Below, in pieces: positions 8,884-18,181 of a stretch of 45,167 bases of DNA (its first letter is position 1; each line of letters starts with the position of its first letter). A program made the position numbers and the translations under genes. Source of the DNA: Clostridiaceae bacterium (lineage in GTDB: Bacteria > Bacillota > Clostridia > DUPQ01). The notes below the pieces were generated by a model, which made no database searches, had not been told where the DNA came from, and saw nothing but the letters and a program-made list of their open reading frames with translations. The stretch is from contig JAAYBX010000025.1 in NCBI GenBank assembly GCA_012729955.1, forward strand, positions 1-45,167, written 5' to 3'.

Positions 8884-9947
8884 CTATTACCCCCTTTAAA
8901 GCATTCAATAACAGACATATGCTCTTTTGAAGATAATATGCATTTTTCTCTCATACAGTACGGGAGCAGAAAATAGTCTCCTTTTTTAATGAGTTTGGTT
9001 CTTTTTTCGCATGTTACAATTCCGCTGCCTTCTGCGACAAAATATATGGAAGGTCCTTGTCCTAAAACAACACTGTCAGCATCAAGACTGATTCTGTTGA
9101 CAGAGAAACAATCAGTTTTGCGTTCATCGATAAGAGATTCAATTATAATATTATGACTTTTGGAAGTTATTTTTGGTTGTACCTTTGATAATTCAATTGC
9201 GTCTTTTCCGCAGATTGACATATCAAAGCAGCTTAGTGCTGTGACTTTATCTAAACCCATATACATCTCATAATCATTCAGCCTGTAATCATCGCACCAT
9301 GCTTCTGGCTGTATTGTGAAATCTGTCGGTTCCTGTATCTCCAGTATAAGGCATCCATATCCGATTGCATGAACTGCTCTTGCTGGTATGAAATATACTT
9401 CGCCTTTCTTTACATTATGTTTTACGATAAGGTTTTCCATTGCTGTTTTTTCATTGATGCTTTTTTCCACTGCTAATACAAGATCCTTTTTTGTTATTCC
9501 TTCCTTAAATCCAAAGTAGATACAGGAATCCGGTCTTGTATCAAGGATTATCCATGCTTCAGCTTTGCCATATTCACTGTTGAAGTGTTTTCTTGAAAAT
9601 GGTTTATCGGGGTGGACTTGTACTGGCAGTCTTACCGCGCTGTCAAGCGCTTTAACCAGTATCCCAATGTCATCACTTGGTCCAAGTATCTCTTCCTTAC
9701 ATGCTGTAATAAGATCATCAAGATAAATATCGGTATTTAATACTTTGGATATGCCTTCCTTCGGGCCTTTGCTTATTTTATTCAATGCTCTTACTGAAGA
9801 AGCGATCCATTCTTCAGGGTAATTCCCGTCGTCTGCAGGATCATTGAAAAGCCTGTTAAAAAGAGCTCCTCCTTTATATACACGAAAAACCCTGTTTCTT
9901 TCGAAGAATATTGGACTTTTTGCTAATTCATGTAGTTTCTTATTCAT
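8880..9947 (-). CDS. class I mannose-6-phosphate isomerase-like protein
   Basis: A 355-residue cupin-type protein resembling class I phosphomannose isomerases. The zinc ligands are all visible: Gln110 and His112 in RLPVQVHPDK, Glu130 in KAEAW, and His193 in ARAVHAIG. N-terminal GGALFNRLF with the segment PEEWIASSV is also typical, the latter holding a substrate-binding Trp. The C-terminal cupin half ends with GDYFLLPY. The ATG at 9947 is preferred because GAGG at 9954-9957 is spaced 6 bases from it but touches the alternative ATG at 9953. It overlaps the kinase gene upstream by 8 bases and its stop overlaps the next TTG start. In this operon it may isomerise a phosphorylated sugar made by the FGGY kinase; whether that is mannose 6-phosphate is unknown. 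Confidence 0.85.
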   Translation of the reverse strand: MNKKLHELAKSPIFFERNRVFRVYKGGALFNRLFNDPADDGNYPEEWIASSVRALNKISKGPKEGISKVLNTDIYLDDLITACKEEILGPSDDIGILVKALDSAVRLPVQVHPDKPFSRKHFNSEYGKAEAWIILDTRPDSCIYFGFKEGITKKDLVLAVEKSINEKTAMENLIVKHNVKKGEVYFIPARAVHAIGYGCLILEIQEPTDFTIQPEAWCDDYRLNDYEMYMGLDKVTALSCFDMSICGKDAIELSKVQPKITSKSHNIIIESLIDERKTDCFSVNRISLDADSVVLGQGPSIYFVAEGSGIVTCEKRTKLIKKGDYFLLPYCMREKCILSSKEHMSVIECFKGGNS

Positions 9948-11307
9948 GTTCATCCTCAAATTCCACCATTTTCTGCGCTTGTTCAACCGATTTGAAAAAA
10001 CCAGTAGAAGTCAGTGCATATAAAGCAGCGCCATATGCAGCTTCTTCTGTATTTACTGGTATCGAAAGAGACATAGAAAATGTTTTCTCCAGTATATTTC
10101 TTAGTAATGGATTTTTTCGTATACCGTTTCCTGAACCGATGAGCCGGATTCTTTTTGATGAGTCATATTTCTTTATAGCATTATACATTGCATACAGCTC
10201 ATTACTTATTCCTTTTAAAGCTGCATAAGTAATATCAGCTGTGGTAAAATTGTCCGCAGTTAAATTTGTTATGCTTGCTTTAGCAGTAGGGTCATTTCTT
10301 GTGCCGCAAAAGAGAGTGGAAAATACCAAATCACTTTCATTATTAGGCAAATTCATATTCTGAAGCATTATGTCATATAAATTTTCAGGCGAAGTGAATC
10401 CAGCCATTTCTATAACATCCTCATAAAAGCTCTTCAGTATGGCAAAAGCTCTTCCTCCGCATAAGGATGCTCCTACGAATATGTGTTTATCATCAGACAA
10501 GGGACGTATCTCAATGTCAGGGCTTATTATGGATATTATATCTGTTTTTAATGAAATCTGGCTTCCTGTTCCGATATTCACAAGAATATCATCAATACAG
10601 CCTGATCCCATAAATCCTGCTTGATTGTCTCCTATTGCGACACAGACAGGTATTCTGTTTCTGTATTTGCCTAATATTACAGGTGAATTCACGACATCGG
10701 GTAAAATTCTTTCATTAATACCTGCTTTTTCAAGAGCTTTACAGTCAAATCTGTTATTATCTAAATTGTAAAGGCCAAGTGAATGTGCGTCTGAAGAGTG
10801 AAGGACAGGCTTTTTGCAATCTGCCATACAGCATGCGACATAACTGTGAATTGTTGATATGTAACTAGCTTGAAAATCGATTTTCTGATGCATATGATAA
10901 TACAGGGTAGTTAGTCCATATCCTGTTGCCATTTTGTATCCGGTCAGCTTTGTAAGATTTTCTGCATGTGATAATCCGCTATCTTCGTATTGCAGATCAC
11001 CAGATTCATCCTGCCATGTAAACAGAGGGCTTGCTATGGAAAAATCATCCTTTATATAGACTATTCCATGCATCTGTCCTGTCACTCCAATACATCCGAT
11101 ATTTGGATATTTTGAAAGTGCCATTTCAATAAGATTGAATGCTTTATCTTTTATTGCTTTGGCATCCTGCATCTTTGTTTGCTTATTATCTATAAAAATG
11201 AAAGTATTATTAAGTGCATGAAAATTTTCTAAGCATTTTCCAGTCCCGCTTTCGATGACAGATACACAAATCTTGCTTGTTCCTATATCTAACCCTAAAG
11301 CAATCAT
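9940..11307 (-). CDS. FGGY family carbohydrate kinase, sedoheptulokinase-like
   Basis: A 455-residue sugar kinase of the actin-like ATPase fold. N-terminal GLDIGTSKICVSV is the first phosphate loop, TGQMHGIVY and PLFTWQD match the substrate-binding face of sedoheptulokinase and related ketose kinases, ATGYGLTTLYYH follows, NIGTGSQISL is the second phosphate loop, and LIGSGNGIRKNPLLRNIL is the adenosine motif. Length fits the family. It begins 8 bases after the glycyl radical enzyme gene. I infer that it phosphorylates the sugar or polyol handled by this operon. Xylulokinase and rhamnulokinase are alternatives, but the TGQMHG form is the best match to the heptulose kinases. Confidence 0.8.
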   Translation of the reverse strand: MIALGLDIGTSKICVSVIESGTGKCLENFHALNNTFIFIDNKQTKMQDAKAIKDKAFNLIEMALSKYPNIGCIGVTGQMHGIVYIKDDFSIASPLFTWQDESGDLQYEDSGLSHAENLTKLTGYKMATGYGLTTLYYHMHQKIDFQASYISTIHSYVACCMADCKKPVLHSSDAHSLGLYNLDNNRFDCKALEKAGINERILPDVVNSPVILGKYRNRIPVCVAIGDNQAGFMGSGCIDDILVNIGTGSQISLKTDIISIISPDIEIRPLSDDKHIFVGASLCGGRAFAILKSFYEDVIEMAGFTSPENLYDIMLQNMNLPNNESDLVFSTLFCGTRNDPTAKASITNLTADNFTTADITYAALKGISNELYAMYNAIKKYDSSKRIRLIGSGNGIRKNPLLRNILEKTFSMSLSIPVNTEEAAYGAALYALTSTGFFKSVEQAQKMVEFEDEHE

Positions 11308-11315
11308 TTGCTCAC

Positions 11316-13679
11316 CTATATTGCTGTGGACTGTGGATCCAGTCTAGTTATAATGTCATTCTGAATAGCAGGGGAAAGGTCTAAAAAGTTAACAAATGTG
11401 CCGTGAATCCTCATTATATAAACTCCATTCGGAGCATATTTATCAGGATCAGCAAGAACTTTTCTCAAAGTTTCTGCAGTAGTGACATTCACATAGAGGT
11501 AATATGGACATAATGAATTGTTTAATTCATTAAAAAACAAAGGATGAATTATTCTTTCCTTAAACTGTATGCCTTTCTCTTCGTATGATTGGGCAGTGAA
11601 ATATTTAGGGTCAATGCCAAAATGTGAAGCATAACCCCCATTCATCTGCTCAAATGGCAGATTCATGCAGGATAATATCCTAAAACCTAAACCCATTGTC
11701 GCTTCGCCGTATAATGGATCTATCCCATAACCCAGCATCTGCCTGGCAGCTCTTCCGTCAGGTGTGGCTCCTACCCAGTATCCATAAAGAAGGTGAGTGG
11801 ATGGTGTGGACCAGTCAGCGCGGAAGCTGTTACCTAGGTAATTTTTCATAGATTTTACATAATCGGATATTTTTACTGAAATTTCCTGAGCAAGTGAATC
11901 AGGACCAGGAATATTATTGCCGTATTTAGGAGCTTTTTTTAAGAAAGCTTTTATGTCAGGATCACTTTCAAAATTGTTCCTTATAGCATTTAATAACCTG
12001 TCAGGATCATTCGGGTATGCCTTTAAGTATTCATCTACAGCAATTATGGAATCTGCAACTACAGACAAACCATGAATTAAGCATCCGCTTGCATTGTATT
12101 TAGTTCCCTGATTCTTTACATCTCTCATATCATATCCCGTTTCAAGTCCGCCCATGAAGCTTGACAGGAAAGGCACAGGCAGTTCCGATAATGCAATGGA
12201 AGCGGCATTAGCAGCATCTGTCATAAGTTTTATATAGAATTTTGCATCATCATAAAAATACTCCCTAATGTTCTTAAGAAGATTCAGATTATCAATGTTT
12301 CTTTTTCTTCCAAGCTGTTCATCAGATATTAAAGAGCACCCATTGTTAATTGTCATTTCAAGGATCTTGCCAAGATTTAGCCAGCTGTTAGTGGTATTCC
12401 CATTATCCTTACCCATGATTAACGGTTCCTGACAGCCTGCCACAGAGTAATCCTCAAGGTCGTGGTTCTCAATACCTGCTTTTGTAAGTACCTCAAAAAC
12501 TGATTCATCATTGAATAGAGAAGGTGTGAGGCATCCAGGCGTGAAGAAAAACCTTCCTAACTCCTCATAAAGTTTTGAAGGTGTGTTCTTATGAAGTTTG
12601 ACTGATAATATCGGCTGAGGAAAATTCATGGCATAATATGCGTCAAGAAATGCATATGTGCATACATTCGTAAGATCCTCACCACTATTTGATTTACCTC
12701 CAAGAAGGACATTCTGCGATATTGCCCAAGATCTGTCCCCGACATTATAGAATACAAGGAAGTGTTTAAATAAGCTTGAAGTCTGTTCTCTTGTTAGATT
12801 TTTTCTGTAAGGTTCAAAAATCCTGTCTGCATTTCCAACAGAAAAGGCAAATGGATTCGGGGCTTGTTCGAGACACATTACCTGCCATAATAATAAAAAT
12901 GCTTGTATTGCTTCATATAGATTCTCAGAAGGCAGGTAGGGAACTTTTCTCAATGTAGATTCGAGCAGCTGCAGTTGCCTCTTTCTTTCATCTGAAGCTT
13001 CTTCATATTGTGATGCAGCAATATCAGCATATCTGTTAGCCAGCAGTATAGAACATTCAAGAGTAAGCTTCATTGCAATAAGGTTGTTACGCTTTTCCTC
13101 GTTTTTCTCACTTCTTATACTTTCTTCTGTTTTTTCGATTATACCTTTTATACCATATTTTAAAGCAGGGCGGAAATCAGGTATTACATGACCGGTAACT
13201 TGTTCAATGAAAAATATGACCTCTTTTGTATACTGCTCATAATCATCATATACTTTTGTTAACTTCTTTACAAATTCTGTATTTTTTGTGAATTCCTTAA
13301 CTTTCGTAATTCTTTCTTTTGCAAATTCTTCATTTGGTTCAATATCATCATATATGGCAGTGGGATCACAGTAACCTGAAAAAGTTTCAACTTCGAATGA
13401 AGGATTTATCAAAGCATATGATCTGGCAAATGCATCTCTTTGTGTTCCTGCGAAAATATTATGCTCACTTATGCTTAATGGTATATTTATTACAATATTT
13501 TTGAGCTCATGAGCTGCACGGATCTCTTTTGGCAAATCTTTTAACTCGTTATGTATATCGCAAACGATCTCGCGTGCCAAAAACCAGCCATCAAGCCTTT
13601 TTAAACTGCGTTCTTCCTTAAATAGATAAGAAGCTTTTTTATCTATTATTTCTGGTGTATATACTTCATATGCATTCAT
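11316..13679 (-). CDS. glycyl radical enzyme of the pyruvate formate-lyase superfamily, atypical motifs
   Basis: A 787-residue glycyl radical enzyme. The thiyl-radical cysteine is Cys416 in SVAGCQEP, where most eliminase-type members read GCVEP; the glutamate two residues later is kept, which favours a dehydratase or lyase over true pyruvate formate-lyase (which has Cys-Cys). The glycyl radical loop near the C-terminus reads MRIHGTFVNFLDL with Gly760; typical members read RVAGY or RVAGF. The following helix SPAIQNDIITR is normal. The ATG at 13679 is chosen for its GGAGG site; one 12 bases upstream overlaps that site. The activase gene lies 15 bases upstream. Downstream kinase and isomerase suggest a carbohydrate substrate. 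The exact reaction cannot be assigned from sequence. Confidence 0.88.
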   Translation of the reverse strand: MNAYEVYTPEIIDKKASYLFKEERSLKRLDGWFLAREIVCDIHNELKDLPKEIRAAHELKNIVINIPLSISEHNIFAGTQRDAFARSYALINPSFEVETFSGYCDPTAIYDDIEPNEEFAKERITKVKEFTKNTEFVKKLTKVYDDYEQYTKEVIFFIEQVTGHVIPDFRPALKYGIKGIIEKTEESIRSEKNEEKRNNLIAMKLTLECSILLANRYADIAASQYEEASDERKRQLQLLESTLRKVPYLPSENLYEAIQAFLLLWQVMCLEQAPNPFAFSVGNADRIFEPYRKNLTREQTSSLFKHFLVFYNVGDRSWAISQNVLLGGKSNSGEDLTNVCTYAFLDAYYAMNFPQPILSVKLHKNTPSKLYEELGRFFFTPGCLTPSLFNDESVFEVLTKAGIENHDLEDYSVAGCQEPLIMGKDNGNTTNSWLNLGKILEMTINNGCSLISDEQLGRKRNIDNLNLLKNIREYFYDDAKFYIKLMTDAANAASIALSELPVPFLSSFMGGLETGYDMRDVKNQGTKYNASGCLIHGLSVVADSIIAVDEYLKAYPNDPDRLLNAIRNNFESDPDIKAFLKKAPKYGNNIPGPDSLAQEISVKISDYVKSMKNYLGNSFRADWSTPSTHLLYGYWVGATPDGRAARQMLGYGIDPLYGEATMGLGFRILSCMNLPFEQMNGGYASHFGIDPKYFTAQSYEEKGIQFKERIIHPLFFNELNNSLCPYYLYVNVTTAETLRKVLADPDKYAPNGVYIMRIHGTFVNFLDLSPAIQNDIITRLDPQSTAI

Positions 13680-13694
13680 GTTAACCTCCATAGG

Positions 13695-14555
13695 TCATGT
13701 TGTTATAGTATTAAATCCATTATCATTAAATTTACGGGTAAACATTTCAATTGTGTCCTTGGAAATATATTCATTTCCGTTCATTTTATACTCAATACCG
13801 CATTGCATCCATTTAGATTTACCAAATTCATGAAATCTAAGAAACTCAACTGATATGTTCTGTTTGTTACATTCGGATAAAGCATGTATGAATCCTAGGG
13901 CATTCTCCTCTTCCGCATTAAATCCTTTTATGAGCGGTATCCTTATAATAATTTTTGTAAGATAAGATAATTTTTTTAAGTTTCTTTTAATAATGGCATT
14001 AGAGATTCCGACAGTTTTTCTGTGTTTATCATCATCATAATGCTTGAAGTCGATTATCAGGTGGTCCACATATCCTATTACAGACACAAGATCCGGATGC
14101 GAACCATTTGTTTCGATAGCGGTATTAATATTATGTTGTTTGAGTTTTTTCAGCATATCGGTTAAGACCGGCATATTCAATGTTGGTTCTCCTCCGGTGA
14201 AAGTTACCCCTCCGTTTGAAAAGAACATGGACCTGCTTCTGACTGCTTCATCAACGATATCATCAGTTTCGTATGTGACAGATGATAATTTAATCCCTAA
14301 GTGAGGTGTCTGCAGACACATCCTCGAGCATCCCTTGCAGACAGTGCTGTCAAGTATTCCAGAAGTTATTGCTGATTTTGGGCAAATTTCATCTTTAATG
14401 CCCTCTGTGACCATTATACTTCCTTTCTCGCTTATGCCTTCAGGATTAGAGCACCATGGACAATGCATATTGCAGCCTTGTAAATGATAAACAAGCCTGT
14501 TGCCTGGTCCGTCCTGTGAAAAATTAAAGCCTTTTTGAAATATATTAACTAACAT
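13695..14555 (-). CDS. glycyl radical enzyme activase (radical SAM)
   Basis: A 286-residue radical SAM protein that should install the glycyl radical on the adjacent enzyme. The cluster motif is Cys28-x3-Cys32-x2-Cys35 in GCNMHCPWC; GGVTFTGGEP (about 115-124) is the SAM-binding GGE motif. Many activases of eliminase-type enzymes carry a two-cluster ferredoxin insert; here only four cysteines remain in that region (Cys58, Cys73, Cys76, Cys80), enough for one extra iron-sulfur cluster. A conserved later block is LIIDFKHYDDDKHRKTVG. It starts 1 base after the cysS stop, in the binding-site sequence AAGAAGGGATG, so it is translationally coupled to cysS. Cytoplasmic and oxygen-sensitive. Confidence 0.9.
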   Translation of the reverse strand: MLVNIFQKGFNFSQDGPGNRLVYHLQGCNMHCPWCSNPEGISEKGSIMVTEGIKDEICPKSAITSGILDSTVCKGCSRMCLQTPHLGIKLSSVTYETDDIVDEAVRSRSMFFSNGGVTFTGGEPTLNMPVLTDMLKKLKQHNINTAIETNGSHPDLVSVIGYVDHLIIDFKHYDDDKHRKTVGISNAIIKRNLKKLSYLTKIIIRIPLIKGFNAEEENALGFIHALSECNKQNISVEFLRFHEFGKSKWMQCGIEYKMNGNEYISKDTIEMFTRKFNDNGFNTITT

Positions 14556-14556
14556 A

Positions 14557-15939
14557 TCATCCCTTCTTAATTATCTGGCCTGACGGCGTGTCATTTATAA
14601 AATAACCTAATGATTTGATTGTATCCCGTAATTCATCAGATTTCTTCCAGTCTTTATTCTTCCTTGCCTGTAAACGCTGCTGTGCAAGCAATGAGATTTC
14701 TTCAGGTATCTCTTCTTCTGCCTCATTTCTTTTTATATCCAGATTCAAACCAAGTACTTTGTCAAAATCCATTAATAGTTGATATATTCTGAATGATTTT
14801 ACACTGCTTCTTGCTGCATTCCAAACAGTGCCCATCGCAAGAGGTATATTAAGGTCATCCTCCAATGCATTACGGAATTCATTCTTATATGTTTCAATCA
14901 AGTCAGAATCGGCTTCAGCATCTGAGTCTTTATGTGCGGCAACTAGATTAGAAAGACGGTTAAGGCTTTTCTGAGCTGCCTCGATCCCTTCCCATGTAAA
15001 ATTCAGTTTCTTGCTGTAATGAGCATTTAGGCACATATATCTGAAAGCAAGAGGTTCAAAACCCTTTTTCTCAAGGTCAGATACAAGATAAGCAGTACCT
15101 ATACTTTTTGACATTTTGCCATTATCTACTTGCAAGAATTCGCAATGCATCCAGCACTTGACTGCCTGCTTTTTTATATATGCATTTGACTGGGCTATTT
15201 CATTTTCATGGTGAATGGGTATATGGTCCACTCCGCCTGTGTGCAGGTCAAATTGATCTCCTAGGTATTTTCTTGACATTGCAGAGCATTCAATATGCCA
15301 TCCAGGGTAACCCATACCCCATCTGCTTTCCCATTGCATGATATGTTCTTTTGGAGCTTTTTTCCATATAGCGAAGTCAGCCGGATGCTTCTTTTCTGTA
15401 TTTATAGCCACTCTTGCTCCTGCAATCTGCCCCTCAAGATCAAGATTTGACAGCTTGCCGTAATCAGGAAATTTTGATATATCGAAATAAATCCCATCAC
15501 TTGTCTCATATGCATATCCGTCATCATAAAGCCTGTTTACCATATCCAGCATTTCATTTATGTGTTCAGATGCCTTACACAGGACATTCGGTCTGTGTAT
15601 ATTAAGTTTTCCGATATCATTTAAGAAAGCATCTGTATATATAGATGCGATATCCCATGGGGTCATATTTGAGTTTTTTGCTGTCTTAAGCATCTTGTCT
15701 TCTCCTTCGTCAGAATCAGAAACAAGATGCCCAACATCGGTTATATTCATAACACTTTTGACTTTGTATCCAAGGTAATTAAGAGATCTCTTTAAAAAGT
15801 CCATAAATAAAAACGCTTTCATGTTTCCAATATGAGCATAACTATAGACTGTAGGCCCGCATGAATACATCCGTATTGTCTTATTGTCAAGCGGTATGAG
15901 TTCCTCTTTGTTCTTTGTCAGCGTATTGTATACCTTCAT
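14557..15939 (-). CDS. cysS: cysteinyl-tRNA synthetase
   Basis: Class I synthetase that charges tRNA-Cys. The 460 residues match the family. Visible: MYSCGPTVYSYAHIGN with the zinc cysteine and HIGN signature, GWHIECSAMS with the second zinc Cys/His region, DLHTGGVDHIPIHHENE, and KMSKS before the anticodon-binding domain. The gene is the first of a tight leftward string that continues with the glycyl radical activase 1 base later. That neighbour is unusual; the usual partner of cysS in Bacillota (mrnC, rlmB or cysE) is not here. The 114 bases upstream are AT-rich and I see no T-box leader in them. Confidence 0.95.
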   Translation of the reverse strand: MKVYNTLTKNKEELIPLDNKTIRMYSCGPTVYSYAHIGNMKAFLFMDFLKRSLNYLGYKVKSVMNITDVGHLVSDSDEGEDKMLKTAKNSNMTPWDIASIYTDAFLNDIGKLNIHRPNVLCKASEHINEMLDMVNRLYDDGYAYETSDGIYFDISKFPDYGKLSNLDLEGQIAGARVAINTEKKHPADFAIWKKAPKEHIMQWESRWGMGYPGWHIECSAMSRKYLGDQFDLHTGGVDHIPIHHENEIAQSNAYIKKQAVKCWMHCEFLQVDNGKMSKSIGTAYLVSDLEKKGFEPLAFRYMCLNAHYSKKLNFTWEGIEAAQKSLNRLSNLVAAHKDSDAEADSDLIETYKNEFRNALEDDLNIPLAMGTVWNAARSSVKSFRIYQLLMDFDKVLGLNLDIKRNEAEEEIPEEISLLAQQRLQARKNKDWKKSDELRDTIKSLGYFINDTPSGQIIKKG

Positions 15940-16053
15940 AATCCATCCTTTTGATTAATATTTCACCATTTATTATATATTAATATATAGGAATAATCCA
16001 TCAGATAATGTCCAATAGAAAAATGTCATTAGATATATAAAGATAAAGATTAT

Positions 16054-17487
16054 TCAGCTTTGCTTAATGACTCTGATGTAGAATTTAACAATATCATATA
16101 CTGCATCACAGGATATCCTTTCGTTGTTTCCATGAATATAACCTCTTTCCTGTTTAGTCAGATGCATCGCTGAAAACTTATATACTTTATCGGTTATTCT
16201 GCAAAAATGTCTTGAATCCGATGCCGCAAACATAAGATATGGAGAGACAATTGCATCCGGCCATGTCTGCCTTATCGAATTATTAAGCGTATTCCAACCT
16301 TTGCAATCGGTACTTGAGTATATTGTAGGATTAGAACCATGGATTATCTCAAATTCAATTTTATCATTATCCGCCTTCTTCTTAAGATATTCCATTGCAG
16401 AATCGTATGTATCATTTCCTAATAATCTTAAATTCGCAGTGAAAGATGCTTTTGGCGGAAGAACATTAGTCGCATTACTACCGCTTGCCATTGTAAATGC
16501 TACTGTTGTTCTCATAAGTGCATTTAGTTCGCCTCCGCTTTTTTTGCACATCATATTTAAAACTGGGCTGAAACACCAAAGGTTTGCAAAGATAATTCGG
16601 AAAATGAAAGAAGAATGCCTGCCTAAAATGTCAAACATTTTTATTACTGGAGGGGTAAGCTGGAATTTGAACGGATTATTTTCGATATTTACAACTGCTT
16701 GAGAAAGCTGGCCTAAAATGGTGTGCGGCATAGGTGCAGATGCATGGCCGCCTCCGCTTTTCATTGTCATGCGTATATCAGTTATTCCTTTTTCCGCTAT
16801 ACCGACAAGAGCACACTGGCTTTTAACGCCTGGGAAAACACCTTCAACAACAGCTCCGCCTTCATCAATAACCATTGCAGGTATAATATTTCTTTTGCTG
16901 AATAATTCAACTATAGCTGGGCAGGTTGGTCCAGCTACTTCCTCATCTCCAGAAAAGGAGAAATAAATGTCATTCTTGGGTACATACCCTTGTTTTATCA
17001 AAAATTCTGCTGCTTCAAGTATTCCTACAAAAGTGCCTTTAGTGTCTAGAGTTCCACGGCCCCATAATTCATTGTTTTCTATAATACCTTCAAAGGCAGG
17101 CTTGTCCCATTGATCTTCATTAACAGGTACGACATCATAATGTGACATTAAAACAATCGGCTCTTCTTTTTTATCACCTGGCCATCGAAACAAAAGTCCA
17201 GTGTCAAGCACTTTTTCGAAGTCGCATTTATAAAAAACATTTGGATAGAAATTTTTTATAAGGTTATGGAGTTTTTCAAACTCAGCAAAATTTACTTTTG
17301 CAGTGTCCCTGTCGGAAATGGTCTTGCATTTGATCAATTCTGAAAATCTGTGCATTATTCCTTCGTTATCCAGTTCAAAATCATTTTTAACAGGCTCTGT
17401 TATAGTGTAAGGTTTAAACAGTATTGCACGTACAACAAGGATAATTATAAGAACTAAAAGTATACCTGGAAAAATTAGCCACCACAT
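16054..17487 (-). CDS. membrane-anchored M20 family metallopeptidase/carboxypeptidase
   Basis: A 477-residue protein that starts with an uncleaved hydrophobic anchor (residues 2-22, [18 protein letters not shown]). The rest is a M20 di-zinc peptidase: LMSHYDVVP holds the first metal His-Asp, GRGTLDTKG the bridging Asp, FSGDEEVAGPT the catalytic Glu pair, and HGNNERIS the last His; the lid domain follows ITDIRMTMKSGGGHASAP. It looks like the mammalian PM20D1/Cps1-like branch that hydrolyses dipeptides or N-acyl amino acids. ATG at 17487 is set by a GAGGAGG site; the longer reading frame upstream runs into the previous gene. It follows two membrane protein genes with 13 bases, so transport and hydrolysis of the same substrate are likely. 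Confidence 0.85.
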   Translation of the reverse strand: MWWLIFPGILLVLIIILVVRAILFKPYTITEPVKNDFELDNEGIMHRFSELIKCKTISDRDTAKVNFAEFEKLHNLIKNFYPNVFYKCDFEKVLDTGLLFRWPGDKKEEPIVLMSHYDVVPVNEDQWDKPAFEGIIENNELWGRGTLDTKGTFVGILEAAEFLIKQGYVPKNDIYFSFSGDEEVAGPTCPAIVELFSKRNIIPAMVIDEGGAVVEGVFPGVKSQCALVGIAEKGITDIRMTMKSGGGHASAPMPHTILGQLSQAVVNIENNPFKFQLTPPVIKMFDILGRHSSFIFRIIFANLWCFSPVLNMMCKKSGGELNALMRTTVAFTMASGSNATNVLPPKASFTANLRLLGNDTYDSAMEYLKKKADNDKIEFEIIHGSNPTIYSSTDCKGWNTLNNSIRQTWPDAIVSPYLMFAASDSRHFCRITDKVYKFSAMHLTKQERGYIHGNNERISCDAVYDIVKFYIRVIKQS

Positions 17488-17500
17488 ATATATACCTCCT

Positions 17501-18172
17501 CTAAATTTTATTTCTTTTATATAGTATTCTAGCACTGATTATAGCAATAATTGCTCCAACAGGTACCAGTATTCCTACATAGCCTGATAAATCAATTGGC
17601 GATAATATGAAAAGAGCGAGCATGAACAAAAGAGGTGCAAAAGCAATCTTCCAGTTTTTGGATACATAAACCACGCCAAGACCTCCGAATAAAGAGGGAA
17701 GTATATTAGCAAATGCAGGTTTTAATGTCTGTGATTCCAGCAAAGGGCGTATTGCAGTAAGTCCTAACACCCCTATAGCAATAATAATTATGGTTACTAT
17801 GCTTGAAACGGCTATGGAAATTGTTGAGATTACTTCTCCTTCATCTGTTCCCGGCTTTACTTTTGCCGCATTCATCGCATTCAAGGCGCAAGGTGCTTTA
17901 AGGTTTGAGATATTTCCTGTGACAAAAGAAAGATAAGATCCGCCAGAACCGAGCATAGGAGTGTATGTCAGAATTTCAATTGCTCCGACTGTCCAGAAAA
18001 TTGGTGCGACACCAGCAAGAGCTTTAAAAAATGGTCCTGCAGAAGGCCATGCATTATACATGATTGATATGAGTGCAGGAAGCAGTGTGAATAATCCTAG
18101 TGCTCCGAACATCCAGATTCTGCCATAAAAATGTATTTGATCATCATATGTTTTCTGTATTTTGTTTTTCAT
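17501..18172 (-). CDS. integral membrane protein, partner of the DUF5058 protein
   Basis: A 223-residue protein with about five hydrophobic segments (residues roughly 20-40, 50-70, 115-140, 155-180, 185-215). The segment TYTPMLGSGGSYLSFVTGN between segments two and three is Gly/Ser-rich and could be a substrate-binding re-entrant loop, and APCALNAMNAAKVKPGT follows on a soluble stretch. I do not recognise a characterised family; the same type of gene is usually found next to DUF5058 genes, as here. The ATG has a GGAGGATG site and lies 9 bases after the DUF5058 stop. Together with the M20 peptidase it may form a two-component carrier for a peptide-like substrate; that is inference from order only. 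Confidence 0.65.
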   Translation of the reverse strand: MKNKIQKTYDDQIHFYGRIWMFGALGLFTLLPALISIMYNAWPSAGPFFKALAGVAPIFWTVGAIEILTYTPMLGSGGSYLSFVTGNISNLKAPCALNAMNAAKVKPGTDEGEVISTISIAVSSIVTIIIIAIGVLGLTAIRPLLESQTLKPAFANILPSLFGGLGVVYVSKNWKIAFAPLLFMLALFILSPIDLSGYVGILVPVGAIIAIISARILYKRNKI

Positions 18173-18181
18173 AACATCCTC

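Noticed and set aside
15940-16053. T-box leader for cysS
   Set aside because: The upstream gap is only 114 bases, AT-rich, and lacks a T-box sequence and antiterminator hairpin.
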